The position numbers and the translations under genes are program-made. Shown one piece after another: positions 26,800 to 35,699 of a stretch of 64,000 bases of DNA; positions within the stretch are counted from its first letter, which is position 1, and every line of letters begins with the position of its first letter. The DNA comes from Chromatiales bacterium (GTDB lineage: Bacteria > Pseudomonadota > Gammaproteobacteria > Poriferisulfidales > Oxydemutatoraceae). The stretch lies in assembly GCA_014323925.1 (NCBI GenBank), contig JACONC010000001.1, forward strand, positions 82,007 to 146,006, in the 5' to 3' direction. The notes under the pieces were generated by a model. The model did not search any database. It saw only the letters and a list, made by a program, of their open reading frames with translations, and was not told the origin of the DNA.

Positions 26800-28673
26800 C
26801 AGTGTTTTGTCCTATCAAGTTGTTCCATTAAAAGGCCTGCGCTTTGTTCTTCTAGTATATTGTGTATCTCTTTACTATACGACATTGCCCAGGTATAGAG
26901 CAATAGCAAGGGGATAGCAACAGACAGCCCCATCATGGTCGTTGTGAGTGCCGTACCAATGCCCTGTGCGATGATTTTAGGATCGTTGGTACCAAAGAGC
27001 GCAATTGCTTGGAAGGTTTCTATCATACCGAACACAGTGCCTAATAAGCCTAGAAGAGGTGCTGCGACTATCACTACTTTTATTGTGCTAAACCCCCACT
27101 CTAATAGTGGTATTTCTCTTTGCACAGCTTGTTCTATTGCCAACTCCAAACCTTCTATGCTGGCGGTTGTATTGTGGCCAGCGTTCAGAACACGTCCGAG
27201 TGGATTATTGCTGTCGTAGTTTGTTTGATACTTTTGTTTGCGCACTGATTTCAGGCATGCCCATAATTGATAAATTTTTATTAGAACTAACAATAAGCTG
27301 TATGCGCCTAGTACCAATATAAAATATGAAATCCAACCACCTTGGCGGAAGTATTCTACGGCAGTGAGAGATGCAGCGGATATCGTCAACACTGCACCTT
27401 TTGATAGATCCACTGGCGCTTTTACAAAGCTGTCGTTTAGTTCCTCAGTGATGTCGTCTGCGAGTAACGATAAAATTTTGTCTGGGGATTTAGATAGCAC
27501 GACGGCGCGTTGTACAGATGGTTCGTAGTATAAAAACTTGCCGTTGTATAGTAAAGTGAATGGTCCTATATGCGCGACTCTGTGCTTTGTCGGGGTGCCC
27601 CCGGGTAAAATTAATTCGGTATTGAAAAAACCCGTTTGCCCTTGTGCATGATAGAGTTCTATGAATAATTTCTGCAAGACTCCTATATGTTCGATGTCTA
27701 GGAATTGATGGTTTTGCAAGATCGGCTCTAGGGCTGTTTGATAATGGGGTAATAGCAACGGCATAAAGGATTTTGATATCATCGCGCGTAGTTCGTGGGC
27801 GGTGTTACGGATAACCGTGATGAGTTCTTTAGTAGGTCCCAATCGTTGATAATATGCAGATTGTAATTCAACGGCTTGTTGATTGCTCTGCTCCGCCAAC
27901 CTCTCTAGAGACGCTATTTCTTGTTCTAGGTTTTGGGATGATTGCGAGATTTGTTTAAATATTGTGGTGTGCTCGGAGGATTGCTCGAGAGACAATCCAT
28001 CTTCGGAGTCTGTTGCCGAGATTAAATTATCTGCTACCCTCAGTTGTGCCAATTGTACTGGTAACCTGAGGATTTGTGGTTTTGCAAGTTTGCGAGCGAT
28101 GCTTATAGCCTCCCTGATACTATAATCGTAGCCTAAGTTCAAAGATTCCCATCTTTTTGCATGTCTGTTCCAAACACTTCTTTGGCGACCGTCTAAGGTT
28201 CTATATATTAAAATATTTCTACCGACATGTAGAAAGTCTACAACTTTAGCGTTTTCTTTGTCGATCCTTGCCCGGTAGTTTTCAAACATGAAACCGTATT
28301 CGGCTTCGATACGATAAGCTTCAAATATGCGACGAATTTTTTCAACCATATTTAATTCGGATGACAATAGCATATTACGCAGATCTGCTATACGCGCCTG
28401 CCGTTCTGAACTAAGAAAAGGTAAATCTGCTTCTATCCACTGCGCTAAGCTATCTACCATTTGTTCGGCTGAAGCAAGCAAATCCGATTGACTAGTTTCT
28501 GCGCTGCTCAATCGTTCTCTATATATTTTTATCGCATCGTTTTGCTTGGCAATCGTATGCTGTAGTTGCTCGGCATAAATATGCATCGATGGTTCATCGG
28601 CGTGTAGTAAAGTCAGCGGGGCGTCGGATATTAAAAATATAAGCAGTAGAGTTTTTGTTGTTTTGATTCTCAT
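26799..28673 (-). CDS. DUF3450-TtpC fusion: TonB2-system protein with MotA/TolQ/ExbB domain
   Basis: I take the ATG at 28673, giving 624 residues; the longer open frame runs into a tRNA gene. After a signal peptide (MRIKTTKTLLLIFLISDAP) comes a DUF3450 region, recognisable from DSLAQWIEADLPFLSSERQARI, the EAYRIEAEYG block and VDFLHVGRNILIYRTLDG, then a coiled coil (about 240-300). From about 447 there is a helix and a complete ExbB-type channel (APLLGLLGTVFGMIETF near 534-550, then GIGTALTTTMMGLSVAIPLLLL). In Vibrio and Shewanella TonB2 operons, DUF3450 and TtpC are separate adjacent genes; here they appear fused. Confidence 0.85.
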   Translation of the reverse strand: MRIKTTKTLLLIFLISDAPLTLLHADEPSMHIYAEQLQHTIAKQNDAIKIYRERLSSAETSQSDLLASAEQMVDSLAQWIEADLPFLSSERQARIADLRNMLLSSELNMVEKIRRIFEAYRIEAEYGFMFENYRARIDKENAKVVDFLHVGRNILIYRTLDGRQRSVWNRHAKRWESLNLGYDYSIREAISIARKLAKPQILRLPVQLAQLRVADNLISATDSEDGLSLEQSSEHTTIFKQISQSSQNLEQEIASLERLAEQSNQQAVELQSAYYQRLGPTKELITVIRNTAHELRAMISKSFMPLLLPHYQTALEPILQNHQFLDIEHIGVLQKLFIELYHAQGQTGFFNTELILPGGTPTKHRVAHIGPFTLLYNGKFLYYEPSVQRAVVLSKSPDKILSLLADDITEELNDSFVKAPVDLSKGAVLTISAASLTAVEYFRQGGWISYFILVLGAYSLLLVLIKIYQLWACLKSVRKQKYQTNYDSNNPLGRVLNAGHNTTASIEGLELAIEQAVQREIPLLEWGFSTIKVVIVAAPLLGLLGTVFGMIETFQAIALFGTNDPKIIAQGIGTALTTTMMGLSVAIPLLLLYTWAMSYSKEIHNILEEQSAGLLMEQLDRTKH

Positions 28674-28690
28674 GGTACCGATTGCAGAAT

Positions 28691-28767
28691 GGCGCGCCCG
28701 AAAGGATTCGAACCTCCGACCCCCTGGTTCGTAGCCAGGTACTCTATCCAACTGAGCTACGGGCGCG
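28691..28767 (-). tRNA. tRNA-Arg (anticodon ACG)
   Basis: The minus strand folds as a full tRNA. The acceptor GCGCCCG (from 28767) pairs with CGGGCGC. The D-loop is AGCTCAGTTGGATAGAGT and the anticodon stem is CCTGG with loop CTACGAA, anticodon ACG. The T-loop is GGTTCGAATCC. The discriminator is G, and CCA is encoded at 28693-28691. The ACG wobble A would be converted to inosine by TadA. Confidence 0.96.
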
Positions 28768-29189
28768 TGGTGAGCAAAATATTTTGCTAATATAACACAA
28801 TATAGCTTTAGCGAATCCTCTATAGTGTAGAGAGGGCTAGAAAGTTTTAGTCACACAATCAAGAGGTAAAAAAGGGGGAAGGTCACACAGTGCGCTAGGC
28901 TATCAACCGCCTAGTGTATTTGCTGAGAAATTAGCATGAAAACTCTCTTTGAATGTGGGCCTAAAAAAGGAGGAGGGTCACTTAATAAAATACTACTCTA
29001 CAGCCTTGATAATGAAATTAAGCTAACAGCCGATAGGATTGTAGTTGTGCGATAATAGGCGTTACAGCTAGCGGTATCCGAAGTTATTCAGGATGATCGT
29101 TGCTGCAGACGCAAATATTGCATGAGTCATTAGTTTATGATTCACCCAGGCATAATCAGTGTAGGTTAAAATATCAATCCGAGATAGCC
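28768..29189. other. 422-base gap between tRNA-Arg and ccmG
   Basis: No convincing gene. It contains the tRNA promoter region (minus strand), a small hairpin with 6-bp arms ctaggc/gcctag at about 28896-28915 and two polypurine tracts. I see no riboswitch. Confidence 0.5.
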
Positions 29190-29744
29190 ATGCGAATTAT
29201 CTTATCATTAGTAGTTTTTTTTGCCTTATTATCTTTGCTTGCTGTTGGCTTAAAGTTGGACCCCTCGCGGGTGCCGTCGCCTTTGGTCGGTAAGCCCATG
29301 CCTGCGTTTATCGGCGACGATTTACATCAACCAGGGAAGCGTATAGATCAACGCAGTTGGTCTGGACAACCAGCACTGGTTAATGTCTGGGCGAGTTGGT
29401 GTGTTGCTTGCTTGAACGAGCATCCGCTATTGATGCAGTTTGCGCAAACTGGCACATTTCCGATCTACGGGATAAACTACAAGGATCAGCGAGACGATGC
29501 TCTGCAATGGCTGAAGCGATACGGCGACCCCTATACGACGAGTTTATACGATATAGACGGGCGGGTCGGTATAGATTGGGGAGTCTACGGTGTACCAGAG
29601 ACTTTTGTGGTTGATGATTTAGGTACCATACATTATAAGCACATAGGTCCGATTAACGAGACACTGATGCAGGATACGCTGATACCGTTGCTTGAGTTCT
29701 TGCGCGGTGAGCAGCTCAGTGTCGATGTCGATGAGCAATCCTAG
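29190..29744 (+). CDS. ccmG: Cytochrome c biogenesis thiol-disulfide protein CcmG/DsbE
   Basis: With the ATG at 29190 the protein is 184 residues: an N-terminal membrane anchor (about 3-21), then a thioredoxin-like domain with the active site NVWASWCVACLNEHP and the cis-Pro region YGVPETFVVD. CcmG reduces the apocytochrome c heme-binding cysteines in the periplasm. The upstream extension of the open frame has no membrane logic and is not used. ccmA-F are not upstream, so this is a split ccm locus. ccmH follows after a 430-base gap. Confidence 0.93.
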   Translation: MRIILSLVVFFALLSLLAVGLKLDPSRVPSPLVGKPMPAFIGDDLHQPGKRIDQRSWSGQPALVNVWASWCVACLNEHPLLMQFAQTGTFPIYGINYKDQRDDALQWLKRYGDPYTTSLYDIDGRVGIDWGVYGVPETFVVDDLGTIHYKHIGPINETLMQDTLIPLLEFLRGEQLSVDVDEQS

Positions 29745-29833
29745 AATGGGCACTAGAATGTATGTAGGCGGATGGTTAGTGGCTGTTGTGTGATAATATG
29801 ATGTTTAGTAACAGCGCATAAGCAGTCATGATT

Positions 29834-29867
29834 AGTTTATGAAATATTGAAGTTTATGAAATATTGA
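29834..29867. repeat. 17-bp perfect tandem duplication
   Basis: The sequence agtttatgaaatattga occurs twice in a row (29834-29850 and 29851-29867), between ccmG and ccmH. Confidence 0.95.
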
Positions 29868-29928
29868 TAAGGCAGGTTATTCATATAGATGTGCAAGCAA
29901 AAGCAATTACCCATAGCGGCGTAAGCTG

Positions 29929-30189
29929 ATGTCATCCACTCATGTTTTTTTATCGCTGAAGGATATTAAACAATCGGCAATCAGCTTAGCTAAAGATTAT
30001 GCTTTAATTAAAGACCCAATATCAATGGATGGATCAATGGATGAATCAATGGATTACGATTTTTTGGCAGGTTGTTCAAGGCGTCGGTGCTGGTTGTGCG
30101 TTTTGACTAGCAGTATAGAGATTTTTGGGATAAGCCAATTGACTTACACGCTAAAACTAATAGCTAACACTTCTGATGTCACCGTTTAA
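29929..30189 (+). CDS. Doubtful small ORF in the ccmG-ccmH gap
   Basis: This open frame of 86 codons overlaps the ccmH start by 14 bases. It contains the four-residue repeat SMDG/SMDE/SMDY from a 12-bp DNA repeat, and two cysteine-containing segments. There is no clear ribosome-binding site and I recognise no family. It may be a decayed gene or chance. The gap from 29745 to 29928 holds nothing else except a 17-bp duplication. Confidence 0.25.
   Translation: MSSTHVFLSLKDIKQSAISLAKDYALIKDPISMDGSMDESMDYDFLAGCSRRRCWLCVLTSSIEIFGISQLTYTLKLIANTSDVTV
30021..30056. repeat. 12-bp unit repeated three times
   Basis: atcaatggatgg, atcaatggatga and atcaatggatta follow one another at 30021-30056. The period is a multiple of three, which fits in-frame slippage if the surrounding ORF is real. 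Confidence 0.9.
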
Positions 30190-30604
30190 TCCGTTGCTTT
30201 TCCGTTTAGCCGGTATAATGTGGTTGTCGATACTGCTACCAGCGATAGCCGTCGCGATATCAACAACTGGTTTGTTACCCGAACAAGAGCAACGTTATCA
30301 TAACTTATTAAGAGAATTACGCTGTTTGGTCTGTCAGAATCAGTCGCTTGCCGAATCCGATGCTGGGTTGGCAACAGATTTGCGTGATGAGGTGAAGGCG
30401 ATGCTCCTGGCAGGGCAAAGCGATGATGAAATATATAAGTTTATGACTGAGCGTTACGGCGACTTCGTGTTGTACAAACCACCGTTCAAGCCGCAGAACT
30501 ATTTACTGTGGATTGCACCGTTTCTATTATTGTTGATAGGGTTGACGGTGCTGGCGAGAAGGGTTGCCCGTCTAAAACCCGGCACGAGTGATATAGATCA
30601 GTGA
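30176..30604 (+). CDS. ccmH: Cytochrome c maturation protein CcmH
   Basis: The 142-residue product contains the RCLVCQNQSLAESDAGLA block with the CxxC redox pair, then the ERYGDFVLYKPPF segment and a C-terminal helix (LLWIAPFLLLLIGLTVLA), all standard for CcmH/CycL. It hands reductant or apocytochrome c to the heme lyase. An N-terminal signal/anchor is present. The start is uncertain: the ATG at 30176 or one at 30218. It overlaps ccmI by 4 bases (GTGA). Confidence 0.92.
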   Translation: MSPFNPLLFRLAGIMWLSILLPAIAVAISTTGLLPEQEQRYHNLLRELRCLVCQNQSLAESDAGLATDLRDEVKAMLLAGQSDDEIYKFMTERYGDFVLYKPPFKPQNYLLWIAPFLLLLIGLTVLARRVARLKPGTSDIDQ

Positions 30605-31698
30605 TAGAGTTTTGGAGTGTTGTAGCGATTGCCTGGTTATTGCTACTGCTTGTCTTACTAAGGCCGCTACTGCGCCGTCCGGCTAGCGGCGCACTAGGAC
30701 TGATGTCACGAAAAAGCCGTTCGCTAATCAGTGTGTTAGTGGCTACTTTCGTCGTCGCTTCAAGTGCGCTGCTCTATGTCTATTGGTCGAACGGCTATTC
30801 CTCACTTGTTGCATCATCCGAGCAACAGAGCGATATGATAGAGTTGACCGAACAGCTGGCTGCTCGGCTCGCACAGTCTCCACAAGACAACCCCGATGGA
30901 TGGCTACTACTGGCAAGTTCATACGCAGCATTACAGCAATACGATAAAGCAGTCGGTGCCTATGCCCAAGCCGAACTTTATACGACACTGGAAACCTGGG
31001 CACAGATTGGTTATGCCGAGGCTCTGCTCATTACTGAAGGCGCACCGAACACTAAAGCGATGGCTTTGCTTGAGGCAGTACTGGCAAGTGATCCAGACGA
31101 CCAGCGAGGCTTATTTTTGATCGGGATCGCTTATATGGAGCAAGCTAATTATGCGCAAACTGTTTCCTATTGGCAACATTTATTGACCTTACTCAGCGCA
31201 GACGACCCGTTAGCGAGAGCGGTAGAAGAGAGACTTGTTGAAGTAAAAGCGCTGGCTACAAAAACAGTTGACGATAACGAATCGCCACAAGCTATCCCAA
31301 CCGAGCAAACGGAGCAGCCACCGCCGGTGGTACCTAAGCCGCCGGATGCGAACTGCTTTATACGCATTGAAGTGAGGTTGGCATCCGAACTTTCGGCAAA
31401 TGTGTCTGCGAGCGATACACTCTTCGTTTATGCTAAAGCTGCGCAAGGTCCTCCGATGCCGCTTGCTATTAAGCAATTTCAAGCGGGTGCGCTGCCGCTG
31501 GAGACTTGCTTAGGGCCTGACGATGCAATGATACAAGGTATGACCGTAGAGCAATTTAGTCCGCTTATAGTTATTGCGCGCGTTTCAAAATTGACTACCG
31601 CAATGCCGCAGCCGGGTGATTTACAAGCCTCAAGTGAACCTATCGTTGCCGAAGCTGGTACTGCGGTCTCTTTGACGATAGACGAGGTGCTGGAATAA
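30601..31698 (+). CDS. ccmI: Cytochrome c maturation protein CcmI
   Basis: A 365-residue protein starting with GTG, with two N-terminal membrane helices (about 3-20 and 38-60) and a TPR region at about 95-200 (DNPDGWLLLASSYAALQQYDKAVGAYAQA is a clear TPR). A Pro-rich linker (EQTEQPPPVVPKPPD) leads to the periplasmic CcmI C-terminal domain. CcmI is the apocytochrome c chaperone of system I. It directly follows ccmH and precedes lolC by 2 bases, so the ccm and lol genes may share a transcript. Confidence 0.9.
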   Translation: MIEFWSVVAIAWLLLLLVLLRPLLRRPASGALGLMSRKSRSLISVLVATFVVASSALLYVYWSNGYSSLVASSEQQSDMIELTEQLAARLAQSPQDNPDGWLLLASSYAALQQYDKAVGAYAQAELYTTLETWAQIGYAEALLITEGAPNTKAMALLEAVLASDPDDQRGLFLIGIAYMEQANYAQTVSYWQHLLTLLSADDPLARAVEERLVEVKALATKTVDDNESPQAIPTEQTEQPPPVVPKPPDANCFIRIEVRLASELSANVSASDTLFVYAKAAQGPPMPLAIKQFQAGALPLETCLGPDDAMIQGMTVEQFSPLIVIARVSKLTTAMPQPGDLQASSEPIVAEAGTAVSLTIDEVLE

Positions 31699-31700
31699 CG

Positions 31701-32942
31701 GTGTCGATAGAGTATCTAATTGGCTGGCGTTATACCCGCGGTAAGAAGCATAATAACTTTATTTCGTTCGTATCGTTGATTTCTATCTTGGGTATTGCAG
31801 TCGGAATGACCGTTATCATAACCGTGCTGTCGGTGATGAACGGTTTTAAGGAAGAGATTAGAAATAAAATATTGGATGTCGTCTCGCATAACACATTGAC
31901 TAGCCTAGATGGCACGATAGATGATTGGCAATCTATGCAGCCACGACTTGAACAAGAACAGGGCGTGGCAGCAGTTGCACCTTTTGTTGAGATGCAAGTG
32001 ATGTTGATGAAAGGCGATAGGGTCAGAGGGGCTTATGCGCGCGGAGTGGTACCCGAACTAGAGAAGCAGGTTTCTAATATTAAAAACTATCTTAAAGAAG
32101 GTGCGTTGGACAGCCTGCAACCAGAACGCTATCAAATAGTCGTTGGTCAAACACTCGCTTTTTCTTTACAAGCAGAACTAGGTGATAAAGTCACGCTGAT
32201 TAGTCCGCAGGCAGCAGTCACTCCGGCCGGGATTTTGCCGCGGATGCGTAGCTTCATAATATCAGGCATATTTGATAGCGGTTTATCAGAGTTTGACCGC
32301 GGCATCGTGCTAGTGAATCTGGAGGATGCTCGTCAGCTTGCTCGCCTAGGGGATAAAGTCAACGGTTTGCGTTTGCGATTGGATGATTTATTTGAATCAC
32401 CGGAACTGAGCAAGCGGCTCAATTTACAATTAGGACCGCATTATTGGATTAGCGATTGGACACGCAGCCACCGAAATTTTTTTAGAGCATTGGAGATGGA
32501 GAAATTATTGCTATTTTTAATCATGGCATTGATTATCGCAGTCGCCGCTTTTAATATTATTTCAATGCTGGTGATGGTAGTTATAGAAAAGCAATCCGAC
32601 ATCGCTATTTTAAGAACCATGGGCATGCAGCCGCGACAAGTGATGAAAGTGTTCATTACTCAAGGATGCTTGATAGGTTTGCTAGGAAATATCGTAGGCG
32701 TTATCGGGGGTGTGCTACTCGCCAGCTATATTGAAGAAATAGTGACGGCGATAGAAAGCGCCACCGGAGTTAAGTTTTTGTCAGCCGATGTTTATCCGAT
32801 TACTGAGGTACCTTCGCGGTTAATGGAATCCGATGTTATGGTAGTGGCAACATTGACTTTTGTTATGACTGTGCTGTCAACGATTTATCCAGCCTGGCGC
32901 GCGTCACGTTTGAAGCCGGCCGAAGTTTTAAGAAGTAGTTGA
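31701..32942 (+). CDS. lolC: Lipoprotein-releasing ABC transporter permease LolC/LolE family
   Basis: 413 residues with GTG as start. The N-terminus SIEYLIGWRYTRGKKHNNFISFVSLISILGIAVGM is typical for LolC/LolE: one helix, then a periplasmic MacB-like domain (about 50-260), then three helices. The EKQSDIAILRTMGMQPRQVMKVF coupling helix segment and the end ASRLKPAEVLR are standard. The protein extracts lipoproteins from the inner membrane for delivery to LolA. Only one permease gene is present before lolD, so it may act as a single LolF-like homodimer. That is inference; lolE could be elsewhere. Confidence 0.92.
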   Translation: MSIEYLIGWRYTRGKKHNNFISFVSLISILGIAVGMTVIITVLSVMNGFKEEIRNKILDVVSHNTLTSLDGTIDDWQSMQPRLEQEQGVAAVAPFVEMQVMLMKGDRVRGAYARGVVPELEKQVSNIKNYLKEGALDSLQPERYQIVVGQTLAFSLQAELGDKVTLISPQAAVTPAGILPRMRSFIISGIFDSGLSEFDRGIVLVNLEDARQLARLGDKVNGLRLRLDDLFESPELSKRLNLQLGPHYWISDWTRSHRNFFRALEMEKLLLFLIMALIIAVAAFNIISMLVMVVIEKQSDIAILRTMGMQPRQVMKVFITQGCLIGLLGNIVGVIGGVLLASYIEEIVTAIESATGVKFLSADVYPITEVPSRLMESDVMVVATLTFVMTVLSTIYPAWRASRLKPAEVLRSS

Positions 32943-32944
32943 TT

Positions 32945-33622
32945 ATGGAAGCACTGCTTCAATGTCGATCGGTGACTAAATATTACGATGACGGCGTATC
33001 GCGCACCGAAGTTTTAACCGAATTAAATCTGAATGCAAACGCAGGCAGCACTCTTGCAATCGTCGGTGTCTCAGGTTCCGGTAAAAGCACCTTATTGCAT
33101 TTACTGGGCGGCTTGGATACACCGAATGAGGGCGATATAACCATTCAAGGTCAATGCATCAATCGCATGTCGGAGGCCGAATCTAGTCGTTTTAGAAACC
33201 TGCATATCGGGTTTATATACCAATTTCATCATCTGCTGGGTGACTTTAATGTGCTGGAAAATGTGTTGATGCCGCTGCTGTTAAGAGGGCAATCACTCGC
33301 TAAAGTTAAAGACTCAGGTATGCAGTTGCTTACTAAAACCGGATTGGCTGCGCGCGCACGGCACAAACCTCATCAGCTATCAGGTGGCGAGCGTCAGCGA
33401 GTCGCCATCTGCAGAGCGATGATAACCCGACCGAGTATCCTGTTGGCCGACGAGCCGACCGGGCAACTGGATAGGAGTAGTGCCGAAGCAGTGACCGATG
33501 AATTACTACGCTTGAATGCCGACAGTAAAACATTATTGATATTTGCCACCCACGATCAACATTTAGTGAGTCGCCTGCCGACAGTTTATACGCTTGATTC
33601 GGGAAAGTTATCTCATCACTAG
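32945..33622 (+). CDS. lolD: Lipoprotein-releasing ABC transporter ATPase
   Basis: An ABC ATPase of about 225 residues. Walker A is VGVSGSGKSTLL, the Q-loop segment is IYQFHHLLGDFNVLENVLMPL, the signature is HQLSGGERQRVAICRA and Walker B is ILLADEPTGQLD; the FHHLLxxFxxLENV segment is distinctive of LolD. I prefer the ATG at 32945; a TTG at 32939 overlapping the lolC stop is possible. It supplies ATP hydrolysis for lipoprotein release. Confidence 0.95.
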   Translation: MEALLQCRSVTKYYDDGVSRTEVLTELNLNANAGSTLAIVGVSGSGKSTLLHLLGGLDTPNEGDITIQGQCINRMSEAESSRFRNLHIGFIYQFHHLLGDFNVLENVLMPLLLRGQSLAKVKDSGMQLLTKTGLAARARHKPHQLSGGERQRVAICRAMITRPSILLADEPTGQLDRSSAEAVTDELLRLNADSKTLLIFATHDQHLVSRLPTVYTLDSGKLSHH

Positions 33623-33711
33623 AGACCGTCCGACAATCGTAATCGGCATTATATTCCGCTGTATAATAACCTATAGCAAATACCCTTTGTTAAGAGAAAT
33701 ATCAACATCCT

Positions 33712-35007
33712 ATGCCTGACACCATTCACTCTGTAGCTGCTAAATCTTTGCGCGGCACGATATATGTCCCAGGTGATAAATCAATATCGCATCGGGCGTT
33801 GATATTTGCCGCAATCGCCGAGGGTGTTAGCGAGATAGTTGGTTTTTTAGCTGCTGAAGATTGTCTTGCCACTATGCAGGCACTGATGCGCTTAGGTGTA
33901 AGTATCGAGGTTGGCGACAACCTAATGCGCGTGCGTGGCTACCGCAACGGTTTGCATTCGCTTGAACAGCCTATAGATTTAGCTAACTCTGGTACCGCTA
34001 TGCGTTTATTGACTGGTTTATTGGCCGGCAAAAAGATTTCGGTGACCCTAAATGGCGATGCTTCCTTAAATCGTCGTCCGATGCGTCGCGTCGTTGACCC
34101 TTTGCTAAAGATGGGCGCACAGATCCGCACTTCGCAACAAGGTACACCGCCAGTGATTATAGAACCTGCTGAACAATTACACGGTGTGTATACCGAATTG
34201 TTAGTTGCTAGTGCACAAGTCAAATCGGCTTTATTGCTGGCCGGCTTGGATGCTCAAGGAGAGACTGTTGTCGTTGAACCTGCGCTGAGTCGCGATCATA
34301 GCGAGCGTATGTTGAGCTGTTTCGGGTGTCGGATTATACGACACGGGCTTAGTGTGCGCGTTGTCGGTGGCGACCGCCTTCAAGCGGCTCGGATAATCGT
34401 GCCGGGTGATATCTCGTCAGCCACCTTTTTGATAATCGCAGCTACATTGATAGCCAATAGCGATTTAGTCATCGAGCAAGTGGGCTTAAACGAAACACGC
34501 CTGGGTGCTTTGAGAATTTTGCGCGCAATGGGTGCTGATATAGAAGTGCTGAAGCAGAATATTGTCTGTCAGGAGCCGGTGGGTGATTTACGCATTCGCT
34601 CTGCTACCCTATCTGGCATAGAAATTCCGATTGATTGGGTGCCGTCGGCGATAGATGAATTTCCGGCGTTGTTTATCGCTGCAGCGTGTGCCGAAGGGCA
34701 TACTTATTTGCGCGGCGCTAAAGAGCTTAGGGTAAAGGAAAGCGACCGCATCGCAACGATGGCTGAAGGCCTACAGGCTTGTGGAATTGCGGTTGAGGTT
34801 TACGACGACGGTATAGCGATTGAAGGTGGACGGCTAAAGGGTGCTACGGTGGATAGTAGAGGGGATCACCGTGTGGCAATGGCTTTTGCAGTCGCTGGTG
34901 CTGTTGCCGAACAGACTATTTCCATTCAACGATGCCAGAATATTGATACCTCGTTTCCCAATTTTGTTCAAGTCGCTAACACAATAGGCCTTAAACTCTC
35001 GCACTAA
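33712..35007 (+). CDS. aroA: 3-phosphoshikimate 1-carboxyvinyltransferase (EPSP synthase)
   Basis: The 431-residue product has GTIYVPGDKSISHRALIFAAIA, then LANSGTAMRLLTGLLAG and NGDASLNRRPMRRVVDPL, and later AKELRVKESDRIATM and DSRGDHRVAMAFA. These are the substrate-binding segments of EPSP synthase, sixth step of the shikimate pathway. The GDKSISHRA and AKELRVKESDR forms resemble class II EPSP synthases. The order aroA-cmk-rpsA-ihfB is conserved in gammaproteobacteria. The upstream aroA partners serC, hisC and tyrA are absent here. Confidence 0.95.
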   Translation: MPDTIHSVAAKSLRGTIYVPGDKSISHRALIFAAIAEGVSEIVGFLAAEDCLATMQALMRLGVSIEVGDNLMRVRGYRNGLHSLEQPIDLANSGTAMRLLTGLLAGKKISVTLNGDASLNRRPMRRVVDPLLKMGAQIRTSQQGTPPVIIEPAEQLHGVYTELLVASAQVKSALLLAGLDAQGETVVVEPALSRDHSERMLSCFGCRIIRHGLSVRVVGGDRLQAARIIVPGDISSATFLIIAATLIANSDLVIEQVGLNETRLGALRILRAMGADIEVLKQNIVCQEPVGDLRIRSATLSGIEIPIDWVPSAIDEFPALFIAAACAEGHTYLRGAKELRVKESDRIATMAEGLQACGIAVEVYDDGIAIEGGRLKGATVDSRGDHRVAMAFAVAGAVAEQTISIQRCQNIDTSFPNFVQVANTIGLKLSH

Positions 35008-35008
35008 T

Positions 35009-35695
35009 ATGGCAAAAATACCAGTCATCGCAATCGACGGACCTGCTGGTGTTGGGAAAAGTACCATCGCTTGTCGATTAGCAAAGACTCTAGGTTATAA
35101 CATTTTAATCAGCGGCGTGTTATATCGTATCTTTGGTATGCAGTTGCACCAAAGTCAAATAGCGTCGGATGATAAGTATCAGATAGAATCTTTGATTGCC
35201 GGAACTGACCTAAGGTTTGTTTTGAGCGACGATGGCGTACAGATATACTTAAACGATACGCTTATAGGCGACAATATATACCAAGAGAATTATGCCAAGA
35301 TGGCATCGGCGATCGGTGAGAGTGCAGTTTTACGCACCGCCTTATTACCTATGCAGAGGGGATTTAGGCGACCACCTGGTTTGGTCGCGGATGGTCGAGA
35401 TATGGCTAGTGTAGTGTTTCCAGATGCTATGCTAAAAATATTTTTACAAGCCGATATAAACGAGCGTTGTCGTAGAAGGCAGCAACAATTGGAACTACGA
35501 GGGGTTTATGCTACACTAGACACCCTATATAAAGAACTACTACAGAGAGACCAACGCGATAGCGAGCGGTCCATTGCTCGATTAAAAATCGTTGATAATG
35601 CAATCGTATTAGATACAACTAAACTATCTATAATAGAAGTTGTGAATGAGCTTATGGGAGTAGTGGAGAGTAAATTGAACGAGCGAGGCAAATAA
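35009..35695 (+). CDS. cmk: Cytidylate kinase
   Basis: 228 residues with an N-terminal P-loop IDGPAGVGKSTIACRLAKTLGY and LVADGRDMASVVFPDA (the CMP-binding DGRDxGTVVFPxA motif with a Met-Ala substitution), followed by the lid RRRQQQLELRG. It phosphorylates CMP and dCMP. It starts 1 base after aroA and ends 4 bases before rpsA, consistent with one operon. Confidence 0.94.
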   Translation: MAKIPVIAIDGPAGVGKSTIACRLAKTLGYNILISGVLYRIFGMQLHQSQIASDDKYQIESLIAGTDLRFVLSDDGVQIYLNDTLIGDNIYQENYAKMASAIGESAVLRTALLPMQRGFRRPPGLVADGRDMASVVFPDAMLKIFLQADINERCRRRQQQLELRGVYATLDTLYKELLQRDQRDSERSIARLKIVDNAIVLDTTKLSIIEVVNELMGVVESKLNERGK

Positions 35696-35699
35696 TTTA

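Noticed and set aside
28674-28751. N-terminal extension of the DUF3450-TtpC ORF
   Set aside because: It runs into the tRNA-Arg gene and lacks a signal peptide; the ATG at 28673 gives a proper signal sequence.
29100-29189. Extended N-terminus of ccmG
   Set aside because: The added residues precede the membrane anchor, have no support, and the ATG at 29190 gives the usual CcmG length.
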